Assembly: GCF_001421965.1 (NCBI RefSeq)
Contig: NZ_LMLP01000020.1
Coordinates: 103,423-167,422, forward strand
Direction: 5' to 3'
Length of the DNA: 64,000 nt
Origin: Sphingomonas sp. Leaf67
GTDB taxonomy: Bacteria > Pseudomonadota > Alphaproteobacteria > Sphingomonadales > Sphingomonadaceae
This document shows, in pieces, positions 1 to 8,029 of this stretch (the stretch's first letter is position 1; each line of letters begins with the position of its first letter). The notes under the pieces were generated by a model that was not told where the DNA came from, did not search any database, and saw only the letters and a list, made by a program, of their open reading frames with translations. The translations under genes were made by a program, and so were the position numbers.

Positions 1-795
1 CCTTTCGCGCCATATGCATACGGGCATCCGCTCCATTTCGACCGTTCATCTGAGCATGCCATACACAGGATTCCTCGGAGAATACCGCGCTTTGTAGCAA
101 TTTATCTCGCGAGCGACGGTTCAGCCCCGGTAGGGAAAAAGGCGTGATCCTGGCAAAGATTGGCGTCCTGACAGGCCGGAGCCGAACAGTACCGCTGGTG
201 TTCCCGAGGTCCGGTCACGCGAGATTGAGCCGCGGCAGTCGGGCTCAGACACGAATTCCCGAAGCGATCGCTAGGGCGGACGGTCCCGCTCGCTTCACGG
301 CGCATTCGACCGTGCTACCGCGAGTACGGCGGACGCGAATTCCCGCTACTCGTAGCGCACAATGGTCAGCGTGCCGGGCCAGGACAAAGTCCGTGCGTTC
401 GATGGTCAGCATCAAGATGGACACTGCCCGCTCGCGTTGCGACCCCGAATTACACGCTTTTCCCCCCGCCTCGCCCGCGCGCTTTTCGTGGCGCTTTCGA
501 CGCATGCAACGCCTCTAGCGAAACCGGCGGAAAAGCTGGGCAGAATGCCGCCATTCTTGGTCGCACCCGCGACGCAGATCGACGCAGCTGGACGGGATGC
601 TAGCGACGGCCCGTGTGAACGCGTTCGATAGCACCAACCCCGGCGCGCGATCGCCGGCGAAAACTGGTCAGCGAGCGCCCGAAAACGTCCATATCGTGCG
701 CGTTTTCGAAGGTGGTTTAGTAGGCAGGGGGGAGGCGGGAAACTTCTTATCTCCCGAACAGTCGTGCAAAATCAACGGCTTGGGACGTTACAAAG

Positions 796-880
796 ACGCT
801 TATCCCATCGTTACTGATAATAGACTTAGTTTCGAATATTTTGGTTTGAGAATATCGTTTCTTTACAGTGGGATAAGTGT
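796..880. repeat. Inverted repeat around AT-rich core
   Basis: Twelve-base arms at 796-807 (ACGCTTATCCCA) and 869-880 (TGGGATAAGTGT) are complementary apart from one G-T pairing. They enclose about 60 bases that are unusually rich in A and T for this genome. No gene overlaps it. The layout would fit a protein-binding site pair around a melting region, or a structured RNA. Function unknown. Confidence 0.45.
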
Positions 881-1064
881 TTTTGCCGGGGGCATGTAGG
901 AAGCGATAACGCCGAGCGTGTTACATCGAAAATGGCGGATTTCCGCCGTTTTTTGGCGAGTAAAACCGGGGGATAAAGGAGATAAGACTTTTCCCGACCC
1001 CCCTCCCAAGCCGTGTTGTCGGCGGGGAGGTTCGTCCTTGGCCGGCGACGACAGCGCACGGCAG

Positions 1065-1098
1065 AAGGGCCGGAGCGCGCATCCGCGTTCCGGCCCTT
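1065..1098 (-). terminator. Hairpin terminator after the antirepressor-like gene
   Basis: A ten-base-pair perfect stem (AAGGGCCGGA at 1065-1074 with TCCGGCCCTT at 1089-1098) encloses a 14-base loop, 33 bases past the stop codon of the leftward antirepressor-like gene. On the minus strand the stem is followed only by a weak T-rich stretch (TTCTG), so termination strength is uncertain. Confidence 0.5.
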
Positions 1099-1130
1099 TC
1101 CTGTACTCGGTTCCCCCGTCGGGGCAAAGC

Positions 1131-1949
1131 TCAGTCGGTGTCGGTGAAGACCCAGCAGTGAATGCCGCCCCCGGTCAGGCGGCTGTTGACTGTCTTCGCC
1201 GCGATGTAGCGCGGATCGCTGGCGCGCAGCGCCCGGCCGAGCTGGGAGTCGAGTTTCAGCGTGATGCCCGCTCGCTTGAACTCTTCTGCCAGCCCGGTGC
1301 GGTTGATGGCCAGCAGGCCGCTGGTCCGGCTGTGGTTGAACACGACACCACGTCGCTTCAGCTCGGCGATTCCTGCCCAGAAAGGTGCAACCGCATCAGA
1401 GGGATGCGGGGCATCGAAGCCCAGATCGTTCATTGCCGGCGGTGCCATGCCGATGTCGCGGCAGAGATCGCCGATCATCGCGTGGATGACGCGGCGTTCG
1501 GTACGGTTACGAGTGTGCTGCAGCTTTGCGGTCAGCCGCAGGATCTGGTTCTGGATCGCAATGCGCGACTGGATCGGCATCGCGGCCGGTAGCTGGCCCG
1601 CGCCGTGGAAGTGGTTGAACAGCACCCGGAACGCGCGCTCTTGATAACGGATGATCAGCTCGCGGATCGTCGCATCCTGAGCGCGATCGGGGTGCAGAGT
1701 CACAAGCCAACCATGGAAACACTCTAGCGACAGCGTCACGCTTTCCTGTCCGCCTCCTAGCGAAGGTATGGTCGTGACGACCATACCTCTAGCCAGCACG
1801 GGATGATTGCGTATGCGCTTATGTTGTGACGACCAGTCTAGCCCGAGGCCCTCGGCGATCGGCTTCATGACGACGTAAACGCTGTTATCGTTGCGGACCG
1901 TTGCGATCTGCTGCTTGTCGAATGGTACGAGTTCTATGCTGGTTGCCAT
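1131..1949 (-). CDS. Phage antirepressor-like protein (P22_AR N-terminal domain)
   Basis: A 272-residue protein. Residues about 5-115 match the phage P22 antirepressor N-terminal domain: a start of the type IELVPFDKQQI, then VVMKPIAEGLGLDWSSQ and LSLECFHGWL. The C-terminal part contains a long helical stretch and a winged-helix-like end without a family I can name. In phages such proteins relieve repression by binding repressors; in plasmids and islands similar genes are common and their targets are usually unknown. The ATG is preceded by a good GGAGGG site. It lies 24 bases after the small gene at 1974-2240, so the two probably form one leftward operon driven by the promoter at about 2305-2332. 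Confidence 0.75.
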   Translation of the reverse strand: MATSIELVPFDKQQIATVRNDNSVYVVMKPIAEGLGLDWSSQHKRIRNHPVLARGMVVTTIPSLGGGQESVTLSLECFHGWLVTLHPDRAQDATIRELIIRYQERAFRVLFNHFHGAGQLPAAMPIQSRIAIQNQILRLTAKLQHTRNRTERRVIHAMIGDLCRDIGMAPPAMNDLGFDAPHPSDAVAPFWAGIAELKRRGVVFNHSRTSGLLAINRTGLAEEFKRAGITLKLDSQLGRALRASDPRYIAAKTVNSRLTGGGIHCWVFTDTD

Positions 1950-1973
1950 GCCTACCCTCCTGCTGGTCCAGCT

Positions 1974-2240
1974 TCAGCCGCGGCGACCGTGGGAGAAGGT
2001 CATGTTGTCGAGCATGGTGCCCAACCGATCGCTGAGGACCAGCATCAGCGCCGACAAGTTGTGGCAGGTGATTTCTGGCGTCTCTGTCGCTCGTTCAAGC
2101 CGGCCGTCGAAGGCAAGCTCTGCAACTCCGGCGAGCGCATCGCGCACCAGCGTCAGGTTCATGAACTCGTTTTCGGTGATAGCGTAATGCCCTTCCTCGT
2201 TCAGGGAACGCCGGGTAGTCTGGGTAGCAGCTTGAGCCAT
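1974..2240 (-). CDS. Small conserved-looking hypothetical protein
   Basis: An 88-residue, soluble, mostly helical protein that I do not recognise. It has an NEEGHYAITENEF stretch followed by two amphipathic helices. It is the first gene after a strong leftward promoter and precedes the antirepressor-like gene by 24 bases, which suggests co-expression. The ATG has an AGGACG site upstream. A role in the control circuit of the mobile element is inferred from position only. Confidence 0.6.
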   Translation of the reverse strand: MAQAATQTTRRSLNEEGHYAITENEFMNLTLVRDALAGVAELAFDGRLERATETPEITCHNLSALMLVLSDRLGTMLDNMTFSHGRRG

Positions 2241-2296
2241 GGGTCACGTCCTAGGTTCGGGTTAGGTCCGGTTGATGCTCCAACATCTTCCGGACC

Positions 2297-2318
2297 GCTC
2301 CATGTAATTACATGGAGC
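2297..2318. promoter_or_regulatory. 22-bp perfect palindrome, probable operator
   Basis: A perfect 22-base palindrome centred on ATGTAATTACAT covers the -10 region of the leftward promoter. It ends 17 bases before the start codon of the ribbon-helix-helix gene. Such repressors bind palindromic or tandem sites as dimers of dimers and usually control their own promoter, so this is the obvious candidate operator. The assignment to that protein is inference. Confidence 0.7.
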
Positions 2319-2332
2319 TTGTGTAGTGTCAA
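2305..2332 (-). promoter_or_regulatory. Sigma-70 type promoter for the leftward operon
   Basis: On the minus strand a consensus -35 box TTGACA (2327-2332) is followed after 16 bases by TAATTA (2305-2310) as -10. The -10 lies in the centre of the 22-bp palindrome, so a repressor bound there would block RNA polymerase. It drives the genes at 1974-2240 and 1131-1949. Confidence 0.7.
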
Positions 2333-2335
2333 TAC

Positions 2336-2509
2336 ATGACCTACACGCCGTACATGGCTCTGAAGAACGATCGAGTATTCCAGATGCGCGCCTCGGATGA
2401 TTGGCTCGCAAAAATCGACGATTGGCGCCGTACCCAACCGGACATTCCGCCCCGTGCGGAAGCGATCCGTCGTCTGGTCGCGCAGGCGCTAGAAGCAGGC
2501 AGTAAGTAA
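2336..2509 (+). CDS. Ribbon-helix-helix (Arc/CopG-type) transcriptional regulator
   Basis: A 57-residue protein. Its core (FQMRASDDWLAKIDDWRR, then PPRAEAIRRLVAQAL) has the pattern of a short beta strand followed by two helices typical of ribbon-helix-helix DNA-binding proteins, where the conserved R-x-EAIR turn joins the helices. It is transcribed divergently from the antirepressor unit, and its start codon lies just beyond the 22-bp palindrome, so autoregulation is likely. The start is not certain: no good ribosome binding site precedes ATG 2336, and ATG 2354 in the same frame is an alternative. Confidence 0.75.
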   Translation: MTYTPYMALKNDRVFQMRASDDWLAKIDDWRRTQPDIPPRAEAIRRLVAQALEAGSK

Positions 2510-2832
2510 GCTGCATTCCGGACGGCAGTCCGGATCGATCCCCATCGAAAACTGCGATCCTGTTCGAACAATCGACAAGCAACCGAACGCTCTGCCACGA
2601 CGATTGTAGGGGGTCAGGAAGCACACATCACGCTGCGTTCAGCAGTGGTAAGTGGCTGTTTTTGCAGCGTTGCGGCCGGTTACTAACTCGGCAGGCAGCT
2701 GCGTACGTTCGCCAACAACGGATTGTTGGATACTTTTCGGCGCCGTCGATCCACTTGCGTATCGCTCATTTCTGTCGATCCTGACCGTCGTGACCCCCGG
2801 CGGACGGGCGGCAGCAATCACAGGACGAACCA
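2510..2832. other. Intergenic region, possible transfer origin area
   Basis: No gene is supported here. The region lies between the small repressor gene and the mobilisation genes, where transfer origins of MobF systems are often found, close to the accessory gene and relaxase. It contains short inverted elements and a TTGCGTATCGCTC stretch near 2753-2768, but I cannot demonstrate a nick site. Confidence 0.35.
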
Positions 2833-3066
2833 GTGCGAACGACCCTTTGCGCCTCTGAGGCAGCCACGGACGCGGCTTGCCCCTGCCCCAACGAAGCGGT
2901 CGCGCGGGACATCGATCGCGCCATCGCGGACCACCTAGGCGTGCTTGATGCTTGGATGGGTGCGCTGTGGCGCGTCCGCGATCGAGCCGAGTATGAGGGT
3001 GCCCTGCCCCCGCCGCGTTGCCCGACGACCGGATGCTCGGCGGCGGCGCTCAGGGGGGACACATGA
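2833..3066 (+). CDS. Small hypothetical protein coupled to the mobilisation genes
   Basis: A 77-residue reading frame starting at GTG. It overlaps the next gene by four bases (ATGA), the spacing typical of translational coupling. The middle part (ARDIDRAIADHLGVLD) looks like a real amphipathic helix, while both ends are low in recognisable features. The start is uncertain. I do not recognise the family; the coupling is the main argument that it is a gene. Confidence 0.4.
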   Translation: MRTTLCASEAATDAACPCPNEAVARDIDRAIADHLGVLDAWMGALWRVRDRAEYEGALPPPRCPTTGCSAAALRGDT

Positions 3067-3737
3067 GTTTCGGACGCAAGGCGCTCGGCAAATCGATCTC
3101 GTTCGCGCCGGGTCGCTATGCGATGCTGCAGGACGAAGCGGCTCAGGAAGGCATATCGTTCAGCGCGCTGGTCGAGCGGTATCTGGCGATGGCCATGGAA
3201 CCGCGTCCTGATTCCGACGACGCTCTGCAGTCGTTGCCTGCACCGTCAGAGGCGACAGTGCCGGCGGTACGCGACGAGCCCGCGCCGCCGGCTCCCATCG
3301 AACTGGCGCCCCGCCCGGTCCGCGTGCTGGAGGCGGAGCCCACCGTAGACGGCGGACCGCCGCCGCGCCGTCGGCAACGCTACGCGTTCGAAGGCTCGAC
3401 GGGGCTCGGTATGCTGATCGGCTTTATCGCGGCGCTCGCCGTGCTGTTGCTGGTCCCCGGTGATGGCATCGTTGCGGAGAAGATCGCACTGGCCGCGCTT
3501 GGGATGCGCGGTGACGGGTATGGCGCGGGCGTGATGTTGCTGAACCGGCACGCGGGTGAGGACGATATCACCCGCTACCTGTTCGCTACCGCCAACATTC
3601 CGGACAACCGCAAGCGGCTGTTCGCCTGTGCCAAGCGCGCCGGCAAGGGCAGCGATTATCGCGAGCTCGAGCCGTGCCGGATCTACGTTCCCGGGCAGCG
3701 GCGCGAGCGCGAGTTGTTGCAGGGCATCGTTCGGTGA
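3063..3737 (+). CDS. Relaxase-associated membrane protein with RHH-like N-terminus
   Basis: A 224-residue protein. Residues about 8-45 (ISFAPGRYAMLQDEAAQ, then SALVERYL) resemble a ribbon-helix-helix DNA-binding segment. A proline-rich linker follows, and at about residues 112-132 there is one strong membrane helix (GMLIGFIAALAVLLLVPG). The C-terminal part is probably periplasmic and contains two cysteines. The ATG has a GGGGGA site. It lies directly upstream of the relaxase (16-base gap). This resembles the small TraK/MobC-type accessory proteins that bind the transfer origin, with an added membrane anchor. That role is inference. Confidence 0.65.
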   Translation: MSFGRKALGKSISFAPGRYAMLQDEAAQEGISFSALVERYLAMAMEPRPDSDDALQSLPAPSEATVPAVRDEPAPPAPIELAPRPVRVLEAEPTVDGGPPPRRRQRYAFEGSTGLGMLIGFIAALAVLLLVPGDGIVAEKIALAALGMRGDGYGAGVMLLNRHAGEDDITRYLFATANIPDNRKRLFACAKRAGKGSDYRELEPCRIYVPGQRRERELLQGIVR

Positions 3738-3753
3738 CGTCCGGACGGCCGCC

Positions 3754-6630
3754 ATGCTGACGCCCGCGGTCGTCCGGTCCGCTTCCGGCGCGGCGAGCTA
3801 CTATGCCGCCGATAACTACTACACCGATGGGCAGGCGACCGAGGCGAGCCTGTGGGTTGGCGAAGGGGCTGCGCATCTGGGGCTGATCGGAGAGGTTGGC
3901 CGGGAACCGTTCGAAGCGGTGTTGCGGGGTGAGCTTCCCAATGGCGCGACGATTCCGGCCGGGGCGAATGGCAAGCATCGTGCTGGCATGGACTTCACCT
4001 TCTCCGCGCCGAAATCGATGTCGTTGCTGGCCTATGTTGGCGGTGACGCGCGGTTGCTGGCGGCGCACATGGCATCGGTCCGCTCGACAGTCGGATGGAT
4101 CGAGCGCAACCTTGCCGAGACGCGGGTAGCGAAGGACGGCTCGCAGGAGACGGTGCGATCGGGCAACTTGGTCGTCGCGCTGTTCCAGCACGACACGAGC
4201 CGGGCGCTGGATCCGCAGGCGCATATTCACGCCATCATCGCCAACGCGACGCGGGGACCGGACGGCAAGTGGCGGGCAGTTCACAACGACGTGTTGTGGG
4301 AAGGCTATTCGACCGCCGCCTCGGTCTACAACGCGGACCTGCGACAGCGGGTTGAGGCGCTTGGCTATGCGACCGAGCGCGTTGCCAAGCATGGTCAGTT
4401 CGAAATTTCGGGCATCCCTCGCGAGGTGATCGAGCGGTTTTCAATCCGGTCTGCCGAGATCGACGCGGCGATGAAGGGCATGAAGCACCAGACGCCTGAG
4501 GCCCGGTCGGCGGTGACGCTTGGTACCCGGGCCGCCAAACCCGTTGAGATCGACCGGGTCGATTTGCGCGGAGAGTGGACAGCTCGGGCGGAGAAGGCCG
4601 GTATCTATCTGCCGGCGATGGTGGCGGAGGCGAGCCGGATTGCGGCTCGCAGTCCAACGGCCTGGCGGCGGTTGGTCGATGGCGCGCGTGGTGTCGGTGC
4701 TCAAGGTTTGGCGCTGGCCGAGCGGCTTGGCATTCGGGTGAAGGCGCCGGACCCGTTGGTGCCGGAGCGGACCGGGCGGTTGGACCCAACGGCCTTCGCA
4801 GCGGCGCACGCGGTCGCTTCGGCGGTTCGGCATCTGGCCGAGCATGAGGCTGCCTTTCCGGCGCGGGAGGTGCTGAAGACTGCGCTCGATATGGGCGCGC
4901 CGGTTGGTGCGGCTGCGGTCGAGCAACGGATGGCAACGCTGGTTGGTCGCGGATTGCTGATCACGGGCGCTGACGGGCGGATGATGACGACCGCCGCTGC
5001 ACTGGCGACCGAGCAGGCGATTGTCGATGGTGTGGTCGACGGCAAAGGGGCTGTGGCCCCTGTTCTGGAACAGACCCAAGCGAAGGAGCGTGTTGCCGCA
5101 GCTGCGCGGGCGGACGGGCGCCGTTTGAACGCTGGGCAAATGAGCGCCGCGACCCGCATCCTATCGAGCGCGGATCGGATCGTCGCGGTTCAGGGCGTGG
5201 CTGGCGCTGGCAAATCGTCGATGCTGAAGCCAGCGCTGGCGATCGCTGCCGAGGAAGGGCGCGCCGTGCTTGGACTGGCTGTGCAGAATACGGTTGCGCG
5301 GCGGCTCGGGCAGGATACCGGCGTCGAAGCGCGGACCGTCGCCTCGTTCCTACACGAGCATGATGGGCGCGATCGGACCGACCAGCATGAGGGGCGATCG
5401 GTTGCAGCGCTCCGGGGCGCGGTCGTAGTGATCGATGAAGCGTCGATGCTCGGCAACGACGCGATGCGGCGGCTTGTCAACGTCGCCAATCGCTATGAGC
5501 TCGGCCGGCTCGTGCTAGTCGGGGACAGTCGCCAACTTGGAGCGGTTGAAGCCGGGCGGCCGTTCAACATCGTCCAGCGTGCCGGCGACACGGCGTTCAT
5601 GCCGACGAACCTGCGTGCCGCGAACGACGAGATGCGCGCGATCCATGCCGCCGCGCAAGCCGGCCGTGTCGGCGAGTTGATGGCGCTGTTGAAAGCGGAC
5701 ACCGTTGAGGCACCAAGCGAAGGTGCCGAGACCGTCGCGCGGATGTGGATAGCCCTTTCACCTGACGAACGCGCGCGCACCGGCATCTACACCTCCGGTC
5801 GCCAGCTGCGGGCTGATGTAAACAGCGAGGTGCAACGATTGAGGATCGCGAACGGCGAGTTGGGCGATACGCCGGCGCGACTGTCAGTCTACGATCCCGT
5901 TCACCTAAGCCGCGAGGAAGAGCGGATGGCGCACCACTACACCCCCGGCCGCATCGTGGAGTTTGCGAAGGATTTGCCGAGTCAGGGTATCGAGCGCGGG
6001 CTGGCGCTTGTGGTTCGCTCGGAACGCGGAGTCGTCACGTTGCAAAGGCGCAGCGGCGTCGAACAATGCTATCGGCCGGGCAAGCTGGCACCTAATCGCA
6101 TCGAGGATGCGGTGCGGGTGTATGAGTTGCGCAAGTTGACGCTTTTCGCTGGCGATCAATTGCGCTGGACCAGCACCGATCATTCTCGCGGCCTGATCAA
6201 CGCTGACACCGCGATCCTGCGGGAGGTTCGGCCGGACGCGCTGCTGATCGAAACCAGCACCGGCGACCAGATCGAGCTTGCGCCGCAGGACCCCATGCTG
6301 AGGCGGATCGATCTTGCCTACGCCACCAGTGCTCATGCCGCCCAAGGCGCGACAAGTGATCGGGGTATCATCGTTGCCGACAGCCGTGAGGGACGCTTAA
6401 TTTCGATCAGCCTGATGAGGGTGTTGGCCACTCGCGTGCGAGAGAGTGTTACGCTCGTCGTGGACGATGCCATACGGTTAGAGCAGGTTGCCGGGCGTCG
6501 GGATGGTGCCAAAATGGAAGCATCGACTGTCCGACAAGCCATTACGAGGAGCGACCGCGCGCCAGAAAAGCATATTGCGCTCGAAATGACCGGGAGAGTG
6601 CGGGAACGCTCGATAGGACTGGAAATGTAG
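3754..6630 (+). CDS. MobF-family conjugative relaxase-helicase (TrwC/TraI type)
   Basis: A 958-residue protein, the length of TrwC (966). The N-terminal third is the relaxase: paired tyrosines at 16/17 and 22/23 for nicking and a metal-binding histidine triad (His146, His157, His159 in QHDTSR and HIHAIIAN). The rest is a RecD-like helicase with Walker A GVAGAGKSS (Lys487) and Walker B VVVIDEAS, followed by later helicase motifs ending in AYATSAHAAQGAT. It would nick the transfer origin and unwind the strand for conjugation. No coupling protein or type IV secretion genes are in the window, so the element is either mobilisable or continues to the left. The start was set at ATG 3754 because the tyrosine motif follows at the usual distance; the frame is open further upstream. 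Confidence 0.92.
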   Translation: MLTPAVVRSASGAASYYAADNYYTDGQATEASLWVGEGAAHLGLIGEVGREPFEAVLRGELPNGATIPAGANGKHRAGMDFTFSAPKSMSLLAYVGGDARLLAAHMASVRSTVGWIERNLAETRVAKDGSQETVRSGNLVVALFQHDTSRALDPQAHIHAIIANATRGPDGKWRAVHNDVLWEGYSTAASVYNADLRQRVEALGYATERVAKHGQFEISGIPREVIERFSIRSAEIDAAMKGMKHQTPEARSAVTLGTRAAKPVEIDRVDLRGEWTARAEKAGIYLPAMVAEASRIAARSPTAWRRLVDGARGVGAQGLALAERLGIRVKAPDPLVPERTGRLDPTAFAAAHAVASAVRHLAEHEAAFPAREVLKTALDMGAPVGAAAVEQRMATLVGRGLLITGADGRMMTTAAALATEQAIVDGVVDGKGAVAPVLEQTQAKERVAAAARADGRRLNAGQMSAATRILSSADRIVAVQGVAGAGKSSMLKPALAIAAEEGRAVLGLAVQNTVARRLGQDTGVEARTVASFLHEHDGRDRTDQHEGRSVAALRGAVVVIDEASMLGNDAMRRLVNVANRYELGRLVLVGDSRQLGAVEAGRPFNIVQRAGDTAFMPTNLRAANDEMRAIHAAAQAGRVGELMALLKADTVEAPSEGAETVARMWIALSPDERARTGIYTSGRQLRADVNSEVQRLRIANGELGDTPARLSVYDPVHLSREEERMAHHYTPGRIVEFAKDLPSQGIERGLALVVRSERGVVTLQRRSGVEQCYRPGKLAPNRIEDAVRVYELRKLTLFAGDQLRWTSTDHSRGLINADTAILREVRPDALLIETSTGDQIELAPQDPMLRRIDLAYATSAHAAQGATSDRGIIVADSREGRLISISLMRVLATRVRESVTLVVDDAIRLEQVAGRRDGAKMEASTVRQAITRSDRAPEKHIALEMTGRVRERSIGLEM

Positions 6631-6910
6631 CAATTGGTTGGAAAGTGGCACGTCCGGTTTGGAACGCGCCGCTGAGGTAAGCGTCCCTTCGTTCACCGAC
6701 AGCGGATCGGCGGCTTATCGCCTCAACACGGGCGTTCGTGGAAGGAACTCGCCGCCCCGATAGTTGCCCTTCCCAATGGGAGGTCGACAGTGCACCCGGC
6801 GAGCGACGGAGAACAGAAATCTTCAAGTTTTGCCAGCGCGGCTGAAATCATCTGATGACCCAAAATGCACCAGCGTGTAGCGTCGCAAAAATTTGGCAGG
6901 CCTAAAGCGA
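6631..6910. other. Spacer between relaxase and phosphorothioation operon
   Basis: No gene is seen in this 280-base stretch. It must contain the promoter of the downstream operon. An AT-rich patch at about 6860-6895 is the likeliest place, but I cannot assign -35 and -10 boxes with confidence. Confidence 0.4.
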
Positions 6911-8029
6911 TTGACGATATATCTCGATAACCTGGCAGCGACGCCCATCGACCCGCGCGTTGCCGAACGCCACCGCGCGGCAATGTCGGAGCACAGCGCC
7001 AACGCCAATTCGGCCGAGCACAGGGGTGGCGCTGACGCGCATGCCAGTGTCGCCGCGGCGGAACGCTCGGTCGCGGCTGCATTCGGCGACGACGCTCAGG
7101 AAGTCACGTTCACGCCTGGCGCGTCGGCGGCGCTGTGGCTGGCGGTCGAGGACGCGGTCGCGCGCGCGGGCAGCCGCGTCGCGCGCATCGCGGCGACCGC
7201 TGTCGAGCACCCATCGCTGCTGGCGGCTCTTCGTCGGGCCGAGCGTGCCGGCCGGGTCCACGTAACGGTCATCCCCGTGGATGCCTCCGGCGCGCCGCGC
7301 CTGCACTCGGTCGAGACGGTGCTGGCCGAGGGCGTGGACCTGCTCTGCGCAATGGCGGTGAACAACGAGGTCGGGACCGTAACCGACCTCACCGCGGTGA
7401 TTGCCATGGCGGACGCCCGCGGTGCGCGGACGCTGGTCGATGCGAGCCAGGCGGCTGGTCGAATCGACTTCCAGCCGGGCGATCTGACGGTCGTCAGCGG
7501 TGCCAAGATGTATGGTCCGCGCAGGGCCGGTGCGCTCATCGGCACCCTGTCGAAGGCGGCGACCGACCTGGCCCACGAGGTCTTCGGCAGCCCAGACGGG
7601 CCAGCCGCTACCGCGCTTGCCCACGCCCTCGCGCTGCGGCTCGCCGAGCGCGAAGCGGACGAGGCTAGAATAGCCGTGCTGCGCGACACGCTCGAGGCGC
7701 AACTGGTCGACGCAGTTCCAGGCCTCCGCGTCAACGGGGCGCCCTCGTCCAGGATCGCGGGCAGCCTCCACGTATCGACGCCGCACCTGCCCGGCGAAGC
7801 CGCCGTCGCGCGCCTGTGGGGGCGGGTGGACCTGTCGACGGGCGCGGCCTGCCAGTCCGGCGTCGCCGGGCCGTCGCACGTGCTGTCGGCGATGGACGTC
7901 GAGGACTGGGTCCGGGAGGGTGCGGTCCGCATCGGGATCGGCCGCTTCAACACGGAGGACGAGATCGACGCGGCCGGCGCGATGATCGCGGCGGCGCTGA
8001 CCGCAGAACCGGCGAGGCGGCGCGCGTGA
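6911..8029 (+). CDS. sspA: SspA/DndA-like cysteine desulfurase
   Basis: A class V aminotransferase fold, PLP-dependent, of 372 residues. It would take sulfur from cysteine and pass it as a persulfide to the DNA sulfur-modification enzymes. It starts with IYLDNLAATPIDP, a variant of the family's YLDNxATTP. The PLP lysine is Lys199 in SGAKMYGP and the persulfide cysteine is Cys314 in STGAACQSG. The start is uncertain: TTG 6911 places the conserved IYLDN at residue 3 as in relatives, while TTG 6893 would add six residues. It is the first gene of a four-gene operon and overlaps the next by four bases (GTGA). The neighbouring genes make phosphorothioation far more likely than Fe-S cluster housekeeping. 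Confidence 0.88.
   Translation: MTIYLDNLAATPIDPRVAERHRAAMSEHSANANSAEHRGGADAHASVAAAERSVAAAFGDDAQEVTFTPGASAALWLAVEDAVARAGSRVARIAATAVEHPSLLAALRRAERAGRVHVTVIPVDASGAPRLHSVETVLAEGVDLLCAMAVNNEVGTVTDLTAVIAMADARGARTLVDASQAAGRIDFQPGDLTVVSGAKMYGPRRAGALIGTLSKAATDLAHEVFGSPDGPAATALAHALALRLAEREADEARIAVLRDTLEAQLVDAVPGLRVNGAPSSRIAGSLHVSTPHLPGEAAVARLWGRVDLSTGAACQSGVAGPSHVLSAMDVEDWVREGAVRIGIGRFNTEDEIDAAGAMIAAALTAEPARRRA

Larger units (their letters stand above)
1..1130. other. Gene-poor leader region
   Basis: I see no convincing gene here. The open frames that exist have arginine- and proline-rich, low-complexity translations without family resemblance or ribosome binding sites. From about 780 to 980 the sequence becomes clearly AT-richer than its surroundings and contains the inverted repeat listed separately. 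The last 70 bases hold a terminator-like hairpin for the leftward genes. The stretch could be a degenerate part of a mobile element or a replication/transfer site, but nothing in it proves either. Confidence 0.6.

Noticed and set aside
144..1592. Several frames of 70-220 aa in the first 1.6 kb on the plus strand
   Set aside because: No start signals, no recognisable domains, and partly antisense to the antirepressor-like gene.
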